A DNA stretch of 64,000 nt from Gaiellasilicea sp963784895 (GCA_963784895.1 CAWATM010000003.1:1-64000); one strand, 5' to 3'. Counted from the stretch's first letter, positions 53,148 to 62,734 are shown. Numbers and translations are program-made. Notes: generated by a model not told the origin, from the sequence alone.

Positions 53148-55810
53148 TGGCGCCGATGGCAGCCCGCGAGCCCGTGGACGTGATCCTCCGGGACGGCGGC
53201 ACGTTGCGCCTCCGCCCGCCCTCGCGAGCCGACGCCGGCGCCCTACTCGCGTTCTACCGCGCCCTCTCGCAGCAGAGCCTCCACCGCCGCTTCCACGGGC
53301 TGCCGCACCTCGGCCGCCAGCTCGTCGAGTCACTGCTCGAACCGGATTGGACGGAGCGCGGGGCGCTGATCGGAGCCCTCACGGACGGCGACGGCGAGCG
53401 GATCGTCGCGGTCGGCAACTACGTCCGGCTGCGCGACCCGGCGCTCGCGGAATCGGCGTTCGCGGTCGCCGATGCCGAGCAGGGACGAGGGATCGGGACG
53501 CGGCTGCTGGAGCGGCTCGCCGCGCGTGCGGCCGAGGTGGGAATCGAGCGTTTCGTCGCGGAGGTGCTCCCGGACAACAGATCGATGCTGGGCGTGTTCG
53601 AGCGCGCCGGCTTCGAGCTGAAGCGCGAGCTCTCGGGCGGTGTCGTCGAGGTTCAGTTTCCGATCGCCGCGACCGAGCGCTTCGAGCAGAGCGTCGAGGC
53701 GCGCGACCACACGGCGGTCGTCGCGTCCCTGCGGCCGTTCTTCGAGCCGACGAGCGTCGCTGTCGTCGGCGCCTCGCCGCGGCGCGGCACGATCGGGGGC
53801 GAGCTCTTCCGCAACGTGCTCGAGGCGGACTTTGCCGGCGCCGCCTACCCGGTCAACCCGAAGGCGGCGCCCGTCGCCGGCGTCCGCGGCTACGCGTCTG
53901 TCTCCGAGATCCCCGACCCGGTCGACCTGGCGGTGATCTCGGTGCCGGGTGAGCACGTGCTCGGCGCCGTCGAGGACGCGCTTCGCAGCGGCGTCCGCGC
54001 GCTCGTCGTCATCTCGGCCGGCTTCGCCGAGGTCGGCAGCGACGGCGCGGCGCGGCAGGAGCAACTGCTCGCGCTCGTCCGGGCGCACGGCGCTCGGCTG
54101 ATCGGCCCCAACTGCCTCGGGATCGCCGCTGCGGCGCCGCGGCTGAATGCGACGTTCGCCGCCCGCTCGGCGCCGCCGGGGAACATCGGCTTCTCCTCGC
54201 AGTCGGGCGCGCTCGGGCTGGCGCTGCTCGAGGCGGCCGACGCTCGCGGTCTCGGGCTCTCCGCCTTCGTCTCGATCGGGAACAAGGCGGACGTCTCCTC
54301 GAACGACCTGCTCGAGTGGTGGGAGGACGACGAGGCGACCGACGTCGTCCTCCTCTACGTCGAGTCGTTCGGGAACCCGCGCCGCTTCGGCCGGCTCGCC
54401 CGCCGCGTGGCTCGGAGCAAGCCGATCCTGGCTTTGAAGAGCGGCACCTCGGCTACGGGTCAGCGCGCCGCGAGCTCGCACACGGCGGCGCTCGCCGGCT
54501 CGGAGGCCGGCGTCGATGCGCTCTTCGACCAGGCCGGGGTGATCCGGGCGACCTCGCTCGAGGAGCTGATCGACGTCGCGACATTGCTCTCCTCGCAGCC
54601 CGAGCCGCGCGGAAGGCGCGTCGCCGTGGTCACCAATGCGGGTGGCCTGGGGATCCTGGCCGCGGACGCGTGCGACGCCTCGGGCCTCGAGTTGCCGACG
54701 CTCTCCGACGAGACCGCCGCGCGGCTGCAGGCCTTCCTGCCCGCCGAGGCGAGCGTCGCGAACCCGGTCGATATGCTCGGATCCGCCACGGCGGCCGCGT
54801 ACGGGCAGGCGCTGCTCGTCCTGCTCGACGACCCGCACGTCGACGCGGTGCTCGTGCTCTTCGTGCCCGCCGTTTCCGCGACCGCGGACGAGGTCGCGGT
54901 CGCCGTCGACGAGGCGGCGCGAGCCGCAGCGGCCGGCAAGCCCGTGCTCGCGGTCGTGATGAGCTCGGCCGGCGTCCCGGCGGCCCTGCGCGCAGGGTCC
55001 GCGGCCGCGGCGTTCGCCTATCCGGAGTCGGCGGCGCGGGCGCTCGGGCGCGTCGCCGAGCGAGCCGAGTGGCTGCGGCGCCCGCTCGGGTCGGTGCCGG
55101 CGGTCGCCGACATCGACCTGGCCGCCGCCGCGCGCGTGATCGAGCGCGCGCTCGATCACGCGGACGACTCCTGGCTCGAGCCCGGAGAGACGCGGAAGCT
55201 GCTCCAGGCCTTCGGGCTGCCGCTCGTGCCCGAGCTGGTCGCGGACGGCCCCGATGCGGCGGCTGCTGCAGCGGCCGAGCTCGGCTTTCCAGCCGTCGTG
55301 AAGTCGGCTCTCGCCGGCGCACACAAGACCGAGACCGGCGGGGTGGCGCTCGACCTCGAAGACGAGGCTGCCGTGCGGGCCGCTGCCGACCGGATCGGCT
55401 ACCCCGTCGTCGTCCAGCCGCTGCTCCGCGGCGGCACGGAGCTGCTCGCCGGGCTCGTGCAGGATCCCGTTTTCGGACCGCTCGTCGCCTTCGGCCCCGG
55501 CGGCGTCTTTGCGGAGCTGATCGGTGACGCCAGCCTCCGGATCGCGCCGCTCACCGACCTCGACGCGGAGGAGCTCGTCACGTCGGGAAAGGCGGGGCGG
55601 CTGGTGCGTGGCTTCCGCGGCGCGGCGCCGGTCGATGTGGCTGCGCTCGTCGATCTCGTCCATCGGCTCGGTGCACTCGGGGAGGAGTTGCCCGCCGTCG
55701 CCGAGCTCGACCTGAATCCCGTGCTCGCGTTCGCCGAGCGAGCAGTGGCCGTCGACGCCCGCGTCCGGGTCCGGCGGCCCGAGGAGCGCCGCCGCGAGAA
55801 GAGCTGGTGA
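53147..55810 (+). CDS. GNAT acetyltransferase fused to NDP-forming acyl-CoA synthetase
   Basis: 887 residues. Residues 1-165 are a GNAT domain ('FAVADAEQGRGIGTRLLERL' near 103). Then come a CoA-binding Rossmann domain ('PTSVAVVGASPRRGTIGGEL' near 200), a ligase domain with His445 in 'SSHTAALAGSEAG', and an ATP-grasp domain with His726 in 'HKTETGGVAL'. The two His match those that carry phosphate in ADP-forming acetate-CoA ligases, so the ligase may be active. The GNAT-first order is the one described for Streptomyces lividans PatA, a protein lysine acetyltransferase; E. coli PatZ has the reverse. ATG overlaps the MgtE-like stop. Confidence 0.88.
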   Translation: MAPMAAREPVDVILRDGGTLRLRPPSRADAGALLAFYRALSQQSLHRRFHGLPHLGRQLVESLLEPDWTERGALIGALTDGDGERIVAVGNYVRLRDPALAESAFAVADAEQGRGIGTRLLERLAARAAEVGIERFVAEVLPDNRSMLGVFERAGFELKRELSGGVVEVQFPIAATERFEQSVEARDHTAVVASLRPFFEPTSVAVVGASPRRGTIGGELFRNVLEADFAGAAYPVNPKAAPVAGVRGYASVSEIPDPVDLAVISVPGEHVLGAVEDALRSGVRALVVISAGFAEVGSDGAARQEQLLALVRAHGARLIGPNCLGIAAAAPRLNATFAARSAPPGNIGFSSQSGALGLALLEAADARGLGLSAFVSIGNKADVSSNDLLEWWEDDEATDVVLLYVESFGNPRRFGRLARRVARSKPILALKSGTSATGQRAASSHTAALAGSEAGVDALFDQAGVIRATSLEELIDVATLLSSQPEPRGRRVAVVTNAGGLGILAADACDASGLELPTLSDETAARLQAFLPAEASVANPVDMLGSATAAAYGQALLVLLDDPHVDAVLVLFVPAVSATADEVAVAVDEAARAAAAGKPVLAVVMSSAGVPAALRAGSAAAAFAYPESAARALGRVAERAEWLRRPLGSVPAVADIDLAAAARVIERALDHADDSWLEPGETRKLLQAFGLPLVPELVADGPDAAAAAAAELGFPAVVKSALAGAHKTETGGVALDLEDEAAVRAAADRIGYPVVVQPLLRGGTELLAGLVQDPVFGPLVAFGPGGVFAELIGDASLRIAPLTDLDAEELVTSGKAGRLVRGFRGAAPVDVAALVDLVHRLGALGEELPAVAELDLNPVLAFAERAVAVDARVRVRRPEERRREKSW

Positions 55811-55817
55811 CGGCACC

Positions 55818-55835
55818 GTAGTTCTCCGCAGGCGA
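55818..55835 (+). promoter_or_regulatory. Copy 2 of a shared intergenic motif
   Basis: GTAGTTCTCCGCAGGCGA, 82 bases upstream of the CBS gene. It differs in one base from the copy at 62731-62748. Confidence 0.4.
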
Positions 55836-55916
55836 ATCGGGCGCGACGCCGATGTCCCTCTCTCGCCCGCCGGGGATCGTGAGCACACACAGCCACGCGA
55901 CCCGAAGGAGACGTCA

Positions 55917-56345
55917 ATGAGCACGAAGACCCGTGACCTGCGCATCGGCGAGCTGCGTGTCGCGGCCGCGATGCATGCCGGCGTGCACACGTGCGACCGC
56001 GAGGCGCCGCTCAGCGAGGTCGCCGCCACGATGGCGCGTGAGCTGATCCATTGCGTTGTCGTCGAGAGCGGCAGCGGCGAGAGCGGGCCGCCTTGGGGGA
56101 TCGTCTCCGACCTCGATCTCGTGGCGGCGGCGATGGTGCGCGACCTCGACGAGCAGACGGCGGGCGGGTCGGCCGCGACGCCGGTCGTGATGGTGGCACC
56201 GCACGAGACCCTCCAGCGTGCCGCGCAGCTGATGACCGAGCACGGCAGCTCGCACCTGATCGTCGTCGAACCGCAGCAGCAGCTGCCGATCGGCGTCCTC
56301 TCGACGATCGACATCGCAGCGCTGCTGGCTCGGCAGGACCGGTGA
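55917..56345 (+). CDS. CBS-domain pair protein
   Basis: 142 residues made of two CBS motifs ('AMHAGVHTCDREAPLSEVAA', 'GIVSDLDLVAAAMVRDLDEQ'; 'VVMVAPHETLQRAAQLMTEH', 'IGVLSTIDIAALLARQ'). CBS pairs bind AMP, ATP or related nucleotides and report energy state. It heads an operon CBS - double USP - CBS/BON - cupin in which each gene overlaps or nearly touches the next. CCGAAGGAG precedes ATG 55917. Confidence 0.9.
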   Translation: MSTKTRDLRIGELRVAAAMHAGVHTCDREAPLSEVAATMARELIHCVVVESGSGESGPPWGIVSDLDLVAAAMVRDLDEQTAGGSAATPVVMVAPHETLQRAAQLMTEHGSSHLIVVEPQQQLPIGVLSTIDIAALLARQDR

Positions 56346-57169
56346 GCACGTTCGACAGGGTCGTCTGCGGCGTCGACCACTCCGAGGCCGGAGTCGCTGC
56401 TGCGCGAGTCGCAGGTCTCCTGGCTGCGCCCGCGGGGCGGCTGACTCTCGTCTCCGTCAACGACCCTTCCGTCGCGGTTCACGCCGGGTGGGCGATGAAG
56501 CCGGTGCTCGACGAGCTCGCCGCCGAGGCGCGCTCGGCTCTGGAGCGCGGGCGGTCCGAGGCGGAGGCGATCCACGCGCTCCAGACGCGGCTTGTCGACG
56601 GCGACCCGCTGCACATCCTGCTGGCCGAGGTCGTCCGCCGGGATGCGACGGCGGTCGTCGTCGGCAGCCACGGCATCTCGCGTGCGACCGGGATCGCCCT
56701 CGGCGCCGTCTCGACGTACCTGCTGCACGAGGCGCCCTGCTCGGTGGTGATCGCGCGCGGGACGATCGAGCGCGACCGCTGGCCGCGCCGAATCGCCGTC
56801 GGCGTCGACGGATCGAACGACGCGAGCCTCGCCATGGATGCCGCCCGCGAGCTGAGCAGCCGCTTCGGCTCGGCCGTGCGTGCGGTCGTCGCGACGAAGG
56901 ACTCGCACGTCGATGTCGAGGCCGCCATGCGAATCGCCCCGGAGTGCGAGCAGCACGAGGCGGGGGCGCTCGAGGTGCTCAACGTCCAGTCCGAGGCGTC
57001 GGACCTCGTGATCGTGGGCAGCCGCGGCCTGCGAGGTCTTCGCGCGCTCGGGAGTCTGAGCGAACGTCTCGCCCACGAAGCCCGCTGCTCGGTCCTCGTC
57101 GTGCGGAAGACCGACCCCAGCAGTGGACGTGACGCCAACACGAACGGAGGAGACCATGCGCGTACGTGA
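56342..57169 (+). CDS. Tandem universal stress protein
   Basis: 275 residues with two Usp domains. The first ('FDRVVCGVDHSEAGVAAARV') carries 'VVGSHGISRATGIALGAVST' near 100; the second ('RRIAVGVDGSNDASLAMDAA') carries 'IVGSRGLRGLRALGSLSERL' near 222. Both have the G-x2-G-x9-G-S/T type ATP loop, at least in part. The start GTG 56342 overlaps the CBS stop; its 3' end runs 14 bases into the CBS-BON gene. Tandem USPs like this are common in the hypoxia-responsive sets of Actinomycetota. Confidence 0.9.
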   Translation: MSTFDRVVCGVDHSEAGVAAARVAGLLAAPAGRLTLVSVNDPSVAVHAGWAMKPVLDELAAEARSALERGRSEAEAIHALQTRLVDGDPLHILLAEVVRRDATAVVVGSHGISRATGIALGAVSTYLLHEAPCSVVIARGTIERDRWPRRIAVGVDGSNDASLAMDAARELSSRFGSAVRAVVATKDSHVDVEAAMRIAPECEQHEAGALEVLNVQSEASDLVIVGSRGLRGLRALGSLSERLAHEARCSVLVVRKTDPSSGRDANTNGGDHART

Positions 57170-57851
57170 GTTGATGACGGAGCAGGTGCTGACGATCGGC
57201 CCGGAGGCGCCGATCAAGGACGTCGCCAAGATCCTCGTCGAGCACGGGATCTCCGGGCTGCCGGTCTGCGACATCGAGGGCCATGTGCTTGGTGTCGTCT
57301 CCGAGGGCGACATTCTCTTCAAGGAGCACGATCCGACCGAGGGTCACGTCGGTGGCCCGCTCGGGTGGATCGTGGACGGGAGCCCGAACTACCAGGGCGC
57401 GATCAAGGCGGCGGCTCTGACCGCTGAGAAGGCGATGACCGCGCCTGCGGTGACCGTCGCGCCCTGGGCGTCGGTGGCCGAGGCTGCGCGGCTGATGTCG
57501 GAGCGGCGCGTCAACCGCCTGCCGGTCGTGAAGGACGACCGGCTGGTCGGTATCGTCACCCGCGCCGATCTCGTCCGCGCCTTCACGCGCGGAGACGATG
57601 AGATCGAGAAGGAGATCGTGGACGAGGTGCTCGGACAGACGCTGTGGATCGACCCGGGCAAGGTGACGGTCGACGTCAGCCGCGGCGCGGTCCGGCTCGA
57701 CGGGAGGCTGGATACCCGCAGCGACGTCGAGCTGCTCGAGCGGATCGTGACCCGCGTTCCCGGTGTCGTCTCGCTGGCGTCGAGTGTCGTCTGGCAGGTG
57801 GACGACCAAACGCGCAAGGGCCGACGGGCGTTGGAGCAGCCACGGCGATGA
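57156..57851 (+). CDS. CBS-pair protein with C-terminal BON domain
   Basis: 231 residues. CBS 1 'LMTEQVLTIGPEAPIKDVAK' and CBS 2 'AMTAPAVTVAPWASVAEAAR' are separated by a 30-residue insert. The BON domain lies at about 155-220 ('VTVDVSRGAVRLDGRLDTRS'). CBS-BON proteins are thought to couple nucleotide sensing to membrane or other binding. ATG 57156 has CGGAGGAG in front; the longer frame from 57123 lies inside the previous gene. Its end overlaps the cupin start. Confidence 0.9.
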   Translation: MRVRELMTEQVLTIGPEAPIKDVAKILVEHGISGLPVCDIEGHVLGVVSEGDILFKEHDPTEGHVGGPLGWIVDGSPNYQGAIKAAALTAEKAMTAPAVTVAPWASVAEAARLMSERRVNRLPVVKDDRLVGIVTRADLVRAFTRGDDEIEKEIVDEVLGQTLWIDPGKVTVDVSRGAVRLDGRLDTRSDVELLERIVTRVPGVVSLASSVVWQVDDQTRKGRRALEQPRR

Positions 57852-58174
57852 TCCCGCCGTCGCACGCGTTCGAGATCGAGCAGGTTCGAGCGCGGCTCGC
57901 GGCGGGCGGCGGCGGCTACGAGGTCGTCCACTCGTCGCCGGGACTCGAGCTCGGCGTCTACGTGCTCGTGGCGCCCGAGCCCGACCGGCAGCAGCCGCAC
58001 GAGGACGACGAGGTCTACGTCGTCCTCGAGGGGACCGGCGTCCTCACCGTCGAGGGCGCCGCGACCCCGGTCGCTCCGGGGCAGGCGGTCTTCGTCCCCG
58101 CCCATGCCGAGCACCAGTTCACGGCGTACGAAGGCCTCAGCGTCCTCGTCATCTTCGCCCAGACGGATCAGTAG
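57848..58174 (+). CDS. Small cupin protein
   Basis: 108 residues, one cupin barrel: 'QQPHEDDEVYVVLEGTGVLT' and 'FVPAHAEHQFTAYEGLSVLV'. The second His of the usual H-x-H pair is Asp/Glu here (HEDDE), with later His in 'HAEHQF'. Function unknown. It ends the CBS/USP operon; 107 bases without a gene follow before nirK. Confidence 0.8.
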   Translation: MIPPSHAFEIEQVRARLAAGGGGYEVVHSSPGLELGVYVLVAPEPDRQQPHEDDEVYVVLEGTGVLTVEGAATPVAPGQAVFVPAHAEHQFTAYEGLSVLVIFAQTDQ

Positions 58175-58281
58175 AAAGCCACGTCGGCATTCGGTGAAGG
58201 CCTGAGGCTGCCGACTCCGGTTTTCCCGACACTCCCGGGGAAGCTACGAACCAGGGAACGCATTCAAGGAGGAACAACGAT

Positions 58282-59475
58282 ATGGCGACCTATCCCAGCG
58301 CACCCTCTGACCCGATCGAACGCAGCGAGCCGGCCAAGCCGTGGTTCGGCCAGTTCGCGCTCGTCGCGATCATCCTGCTCGGGATCGCCGTCGGGGTCTT
58401 CGCCGTGGCCGCGGTCACGACGATGTACGCGGCGGACGAGGCGCGCGACGAGGCGAAGGCGGCGGCCGCGTCCGTCGCGGGCGGCGGGGAGGCGACGCAG
58501 AGCACCGCGACCGGTGCCCAGGCCGTCGCCGACCACAACACGGCGCTGCCGCTGAACAGCTTCGCCGGCGTCGTGCCGGAGAACGCAGCCGAGCTGGCCG
58601 AGGCGCACACGCCGTACGATGCGACCCTGCCGCCGTTGCCCCCCGGCGACTTGGTCAAGGTGCAGATGACGCTGAAGGACATGGTCGTCGAGATCGCGCC
58701 GGGCGTGAAATACAACACCTGGGCATTCGACGGGCACGGCGCACCCGGCCCGGTCGTGCACGTCCGCGAGGGCCAGACGGTCGAGATGACGCTGACGAAC
58801 GGCGGCGCGATCCCGCACTCGATCGACTTCCACGCCGCCCGGATCGCACCGAACGTCGCCTTCCGCGACGCGAAGCCGGGCGAGTCGTTCACGTTCCGCT
58901 TCACTGCCGGCGACCCGGGCGTCTACATGTACCACTGCGGCACGAAGCCGGTGCTCGCGCACATCGCGAATGGGATGTACGGTGCAATCGTCGTCCAGCC
59001 GAAGGAGGGCCTGCCCCCGGTCGACAACGAGTACGTCCTGGTCGGGAGCGAGTGGTACATGAACGGGGACGGGATCGCCAAGCCGGCCTCGCTCGACATG
59101 ACGAAGGCCAGGTCGAGGATGTCAGACTGGGTCACGTTCAACGGCTACGCCAACCAGTACGTCACGCATCCCCTGACAGCGGATCCCGGCGAGACGACGC
59201 GGTTCTGGGTCGTCGCGGCCGGGCCGACCAACAACGTCAACTTCCACGTCGTCGGCACGATCTTCGACCGCGCCTGGGAGAACTCCGACCTCACGAGCCC
59301 GCCCCAGCAGGGCGTCCAGACGGTCGTCGTCCCCGCCGGCGGCGGTGCAGTCTTCGACGTCAAGATCGACGACGAAGGGCTCTATCCCTTCGTTTCGCAC
59401 GCCTTCGCCGACGTCGACCTCGGCCAGGTCGGCCTGCTCAAGGTCGGCAACCCCAAGGGGGCCGGCTCGCACTGA
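58282..59475 (+). CDS. nirK: Copper-containing nitrite reductase, membrane-anchored
   Basis: 397 residues. One N-terminal helix ('FALVAIILLGIAVGVFAVAA', residues 25-46) anchors two cupredoxin domains outside the cell. Type 1 copper ligands are His179, Cys219, His227 and Met232 ('YHCGTKPVLAHIANGM'). Type 2 ligands are His184, His218 and His373, with Asp182 and His322 as the catalytic pair. All residues needed to reduce nitrite to nitric oxide are present. AAGGAGG precedes ATG 58282. Its stop overlaps the phosphoketolase start, an unusual gene pair that ties anaerobic respiration to acetyl-phosphate metabolism. Confidence 0.9.
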   Translation: MATYPSAPSDPIERSEPAKPWFGQFALVAIILLGIAVGVFAVAAVTTMYAADEARDEAKAAAASVAGGGEATQSTATGAQAVADHNTALPLNSFAGVVPENAAELAEAHTPYDATLPPLPPGDLVKVQMTLKDMVVEIAPGVKYNTWAFDGHGAPGPVVHVREGQTVEMTLTNGGAIPHSIDFHAARIAPNVAFRDAKPGESFTFRFTAGDPGVYMYHCGTKPVLAHIANGMYGAIVVQPKEGLPPVDNEYVLVGSEWYMNGDGIAKPASLDMTKARSRMSDWVTFNGYANQYVTHPLTADPGETTRFWVVAAGPTNNVNFHVVGTIFDRAWENSDLTSPPQQGVQTVVVPAGGGAVFDVKIDDEGLYPFVSHAFADVDLGQVGLLKVGNPKGAGSH

Positions 59476-61862
59476 GCAGCGACGCCCCCGCCACCGGCAG
59501 GCTGCGCGTCGAGGAGCTTCGGCTCCTCGACGCGTACTGGCGGGCGGCGAACTACCTCTCGGTCGGCCAGATCTACCTGCTCGACAACCCGCTCCTGCGT
59601 GAGCCGCTCGCGGCCGAGCACGTGAAGCCGCGGCTGCTCGGCCACTTCGGCACCGTGCCCGGCCTGAATCTCGTCTACGCGCACCTGAACCGGGCGATCA
59701 ACGAGCGTGACCTGAACGCGATCTTCGTCAACGGCCCCGGGCACGGCGGGCCTGCGAACGTGGCGAACGCGTACCTGGAGGGAACCTATAGCGAGCTCTT
59801 CGCCGACGTCGGCCCCGGCGAGGAGGGTCTCCGTCAGCTCTTCCGCCAGTTCTCGTTCCCCGGCGGAATCCCGAGCCACGCCGCGCCCGAGACGCCGGGC
59901 TCGATCCACGAGGGCGGCGAGCTCGGCTACTCGCTCGTGCACGCCTTCGGCGCCGCCTTCGACAACCCGGACCTGCTCGTCGCCTGCGTCGTGGGCGACG
60001 GCGAGGCCGAGACCGGCCCGCTCGCGGCCAGCTGGCATTCGAACAAGTTCCTCGACCCGCGCCGGGACGGGGCGGTGCTGCCGATCCTGCACCTGAACGG
60101 CTACAAGATCGCGAACCCGACCGTGCTCGCCCGGATCCCGGAGCGCGAGCTGCTGGCGCTCTTCGAGGGCTACGGCTGGGAGCCCGTGCTCGTCTCCGGC
60201 GGCTTCGACGGCGAGGACACGCTCGCCGTCCACGAACGCTTCGCCGCGGCGCTCGACCGTGTCCTGGATGCGATCGCGGCGATCCAGGCGGCGGCCCGCA
60301 GGGAGGAGTCCGCCGAGCGCCCCCGCTGGCCACTGCTGATCATGCGGACGCCGAAGGGCTGGACCGGGCCGCGCGAGGTCGACGGCGTCCCGGTCGAGGG
60401 CACCTGGCGCGCGCACCAGGTGCCGCTCGCAGGCGTGCGCGAAAGCCCGGAGCAGCTGCGCCGGCTCGAGACCTGGCTGCGCAGCTATCGGCCGGAGGAG
60501 CTCTTCGACGACGACGGCCGGCTGCTGCCCGAGCTCGCGGCGCTGGCTCCGCGCGGGCACCGCCGCATGAGCGCGAGCCCGCATGCGAACGGCGGCGAAC
60601 TGCTGCGAGATCTCGTCCTGCCGGACTTCCGTGACTACGCGCTCGACGTCCGGGCACCGGCGACGGAATTCGGCGAGGCGACGCGGGCGCTCGGGCGTTT
60701 CCTCCGCGACGTGATCGCACGCAACCCCGACACCTTTCGTCTCTTCGGGCCGGACGAGACCGCGTCGAACCGGCTCGGCGATGTCTTCGAGCAGACCGAC
60801 AAGGCGTGGCTCGCGGCCGTCGAGCCCGTCGACGAGCATCTCGCGCCGGACGGACGTGTGCTCGAGATCCTCTCGGAGCACCTCTGCCAGGGTTGGCTCG
60901 AGGGCTATCTGCTGACCGGCAGGCATGGTCTCTTCAACTGCTACGAGGCGTTCATCCACATCATCGACTCGATGTTCAACCAGCACGCGAAGTGGTTGAA
61001 GGTGACGAGGGACATCCCCTGGCGGCGGCCGATCGCGTCACTCAACTACCTGCTCAGCTCACACGTCTGGCGGCAGGACCACAACGGCTTCTCGCACCAG
61101 GATCCCGGCTTCATCGATCACGTCGTCAACAAGAAGGCCGAGGTGATCCGCGTCTACCTGCCGCCGGATGCGAACACCCTGCTCTCCGTCGCCGACCACT
61201 GCCTTCGCAGCCGCAACTACGTCAACGTCATCGTCGCCGGGAAGCAGCCCGCCCTCAACTACCTCACGATCGAAGAGGCCGTCCGCCACTGCACGCGCGG
61301 CCTCGGGATCTGGGAATGGGCCTCGAACGACGGCGGCGGCGAGCCCGACGTCGTCCTCGCCTGCGCCGGCGACGTCCCGACGCTCGAGACGGTTGCGGCC
61401 GCGGCGATCCTGCGCGAGCGGCTCCCGGAGCTGAAGGTGCGCGTCGTCAACGTCGTCGACCTGATGCGGCTTCAGCCGGCCAGCGAGCACCCGCACGGCC
61501 TTTCCGACGGCGTCTACGACTCGATCTTCACGACCGACCGGCCCGTCGTCTTCGCCTACCACGGCTACCCGTGGCTGATCCACCGGCTGACGTACCGCCG
61601 GACCGGTCACGAGCATCTGCACGTGCGCGGCTTCAAAGAGGAGGGGACGACGACGACCCCGTTCGACATGGTGATGCTGAACGACCTCGACCGGTTCCAC
61701 CTCGTCATCGACGTGATCGACCGCGTCCCCGGGCTGGCCGCCAAGGCGGCGCACCTACGGCAAGAGCTGATCGACCGGCGGCTCGCTGCCCGCGCCTACA
61801 CGCGGGTGCACGGCGACGACGAGCCGGAGCTCCGGGACTGGACCTGGACGTCCTCGTCGTAA
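59472..61862 (+). CDS. xfp: Xylulose-5-phosphate/fructose-6-phosphate phosphoketolase
   Basis: 796 residues. 'FVNGPGHGGPANVANAYLEG' near 75, the thiamine-pyrophosphate motif 'VVGDGEAETGPLAASWHSNK' near 173, 'SHQDPGFIDHVVNKK' near 541 and 'HGYPWLIHRLTYRRTGHEHL' near 697 are phosphoketolase signatures. It splits xylulose-5-P or fructose-6-P into acetyl-phosphate and an aldose phosphate. No ATG, GTG or TTG occurs in frame until well inside the conserved N terminus; CTG 59472, overlapping the nirK stop as CTGA and with AAGGGGG ahead of it, is the best start. Acetate kinase follows. Confidence 0.92.
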   Translation: MSSDAPATGRLRVEELRLLDAYWRAANYLSVGQIYLLDNPLLREPLAAEHVKPRLLGHFGTVPGLNLVYAHLNRAINERDLNAIFVNGPGHGGPANVANAYLEGTYSELFADVGPGEEGLRQLFRQFSFPGGIPSHAAPETPGSIHEGGELGYSLVHAFGAAFDNPDLLVACVVGDGEAETGPLAASWHSNKFLDPRRDGAVLPILHLNGYKIANPTVLARIPERELLALFEGYGWEPVLVSGGFDGEDTLAVHERFAAALDRVLDAIAAIQAAARREESAERPRWPLLIMRTPKGWTGPREVDGVPVEGTWRAHQVPLAGVRESPEQLRRLETWLRSYRPEELFDDDGRLLPELAALAPRGHRRMSASPHANGGELLRDLVLPDFRDYALDVRAPATEFGEATRALGRFLRDVIARNPDTFRLFGPDETASNRLGDVFEQTDKAWLAAVEPVDEHLAPDGRVLEILSEHLCQGWLEGYLLTGRHGLFNCYEAFIHIIDSMFNQHAKWLKVTRDIPWRRPIASLNYLLSSHVWRQDHNGFSHQDPGFIDHVVNKKAEVIRVYLPPDANTLLSVADHCLRSRNYVNVIVAGKQPALNYLTIEEAVRHCTRGLGIWEWASNDGGGEPDVVLACAGDVPTLETVAAAAILRERLPELKVRVVNVVDLMRLQPASEHPHGLSDGVYDSIFTTDRPVVFAYHGYPWLIHRLTYRRTGHEHLHVRGFKEEGTTTTPFDMVMLNDLDRFHLVIDVIDRVPGLAAKAAHLRQELIDRRLAARAYTRVHGDDEPELRDWTWTSSS

Positions 61863-62734
61863 ACGCAGGCTCGACGAGCCTGAAGCTCTCGCTCGTCCGC
61901 GCCGGCGGAACCCCAGTGCCCGTTGACGACTTCGTCGCGGCAGACGCGGTCGGGCACCGGATCGTGCACCTCGGCGGCCTCGAGGTGGACGCGGCAGTGA
62001 TCGACGACGGGCTGCTGCGGTCGATCGTGGAGGGCGCCGCGGTGGCGCCGCTGCACAACCGGCCTGCGCTCGCGGCGCTCGAGCAGGCGCGCTCGGCGCT
62101 CCCCGACGCGCTGCACGTCGCCGTCTCCGACTCCGCGTTCCATCACACGATCTCGGAGGAGGCGCGGCGGTATGCGCTCCCCCGCGAGTGGGGTGGGATC
62201 GTCCGCCTGGGGTTCCACGGCCTCGCGGTCGAGTCGGTCGTGGAGCGGCTCGACGCGGCGCGGATCGTCGTCTGCCATCTCGGCGGCGGCTGCTCGGTGA
62301 CGGCCGTCCAGGACGGGCGCTCGGTGGACACGAGCATGGGCTTCACACCGCTCGAGGGGCCACCGATGGGGACGAGGTCGGGCTCGATCGATCCCGGCGC
62401 ACTCCTGCACCTGCTTCGTGAGGGTCACGGCGTCGACGAGCTCGACCGAGTCCTGAACGAGGAGTCGGGCCTCGCTGCGCTCGGCGGTCTTGACGACCGG
62501 TTCGCGTTCGCGCACTTCACGTACCACCTCGCCAAGGCGGTCGCCGCGATGGCGGCGGTGCTCGGCGGCGTCGACGTGCTCGCGTTCAGCGGCGGCATCG
62601 GCGAGAACCGCGCCGACGTGCGCGGCGCCGTCGCAACCCGGCTCGGGTTCCTCGGCCGCTTCCGCACCGAGGTCGTGCCCGCCCGCGAGGACGTGGTCGT
62701 CGCCCGCCACGTCCGGGCGCTGCTCGATCCGTAG
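61844..62734 (+). CDS. ackA: Acetate kinase, short form
   Basis: 296 residues against about 400 in E. coli. Present are 'VLVVNAGSTSLKLSLV' at the N terminus, 'VGHRIVHLGG', 'SDSAFHHTI', 'RLGFHGLAVESV', 'VVCHLGGGCSV', 'MGTRSGSIDPG' and 'FSGGIGENRADVR', so the phosphate, acetate and ATP sites are represented. The shortening is mostly in the N-terminal half. No standard start codon is in frame; CTG 61844 (or CTG 61838) gives the normal N terminus and overlaps the phosphoketolase end. It makes ATP and acetate from the acetyl-phosphate produced upstream. Confidence 0.88.
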   Translation: MDVLVVNAGSTSLKLSLVRAGGTPVPVDDFVAADAVGHRIVHLGGLEVDAAVIDDGLLRSIVEGAAVAPLHNRPALAALEQARSALPDALHVAVSDSAFHHTISEEARRYALPREWGGIVRLGFHGLAVESVVERLDAARIVVCHLGGGCSVTAVQDGRSVDTSMGFTPLEGPPMGTRSGSIDPGALLHLLREGHGVDELDRVLNEESGLAALGGLDDRFAFAHFTYHLAKAVAAMAAVLGGVDVLAFSGGIGENRADVRGAVATRLGFLGRFRTEVVPAREDVVVARHVRALLDP

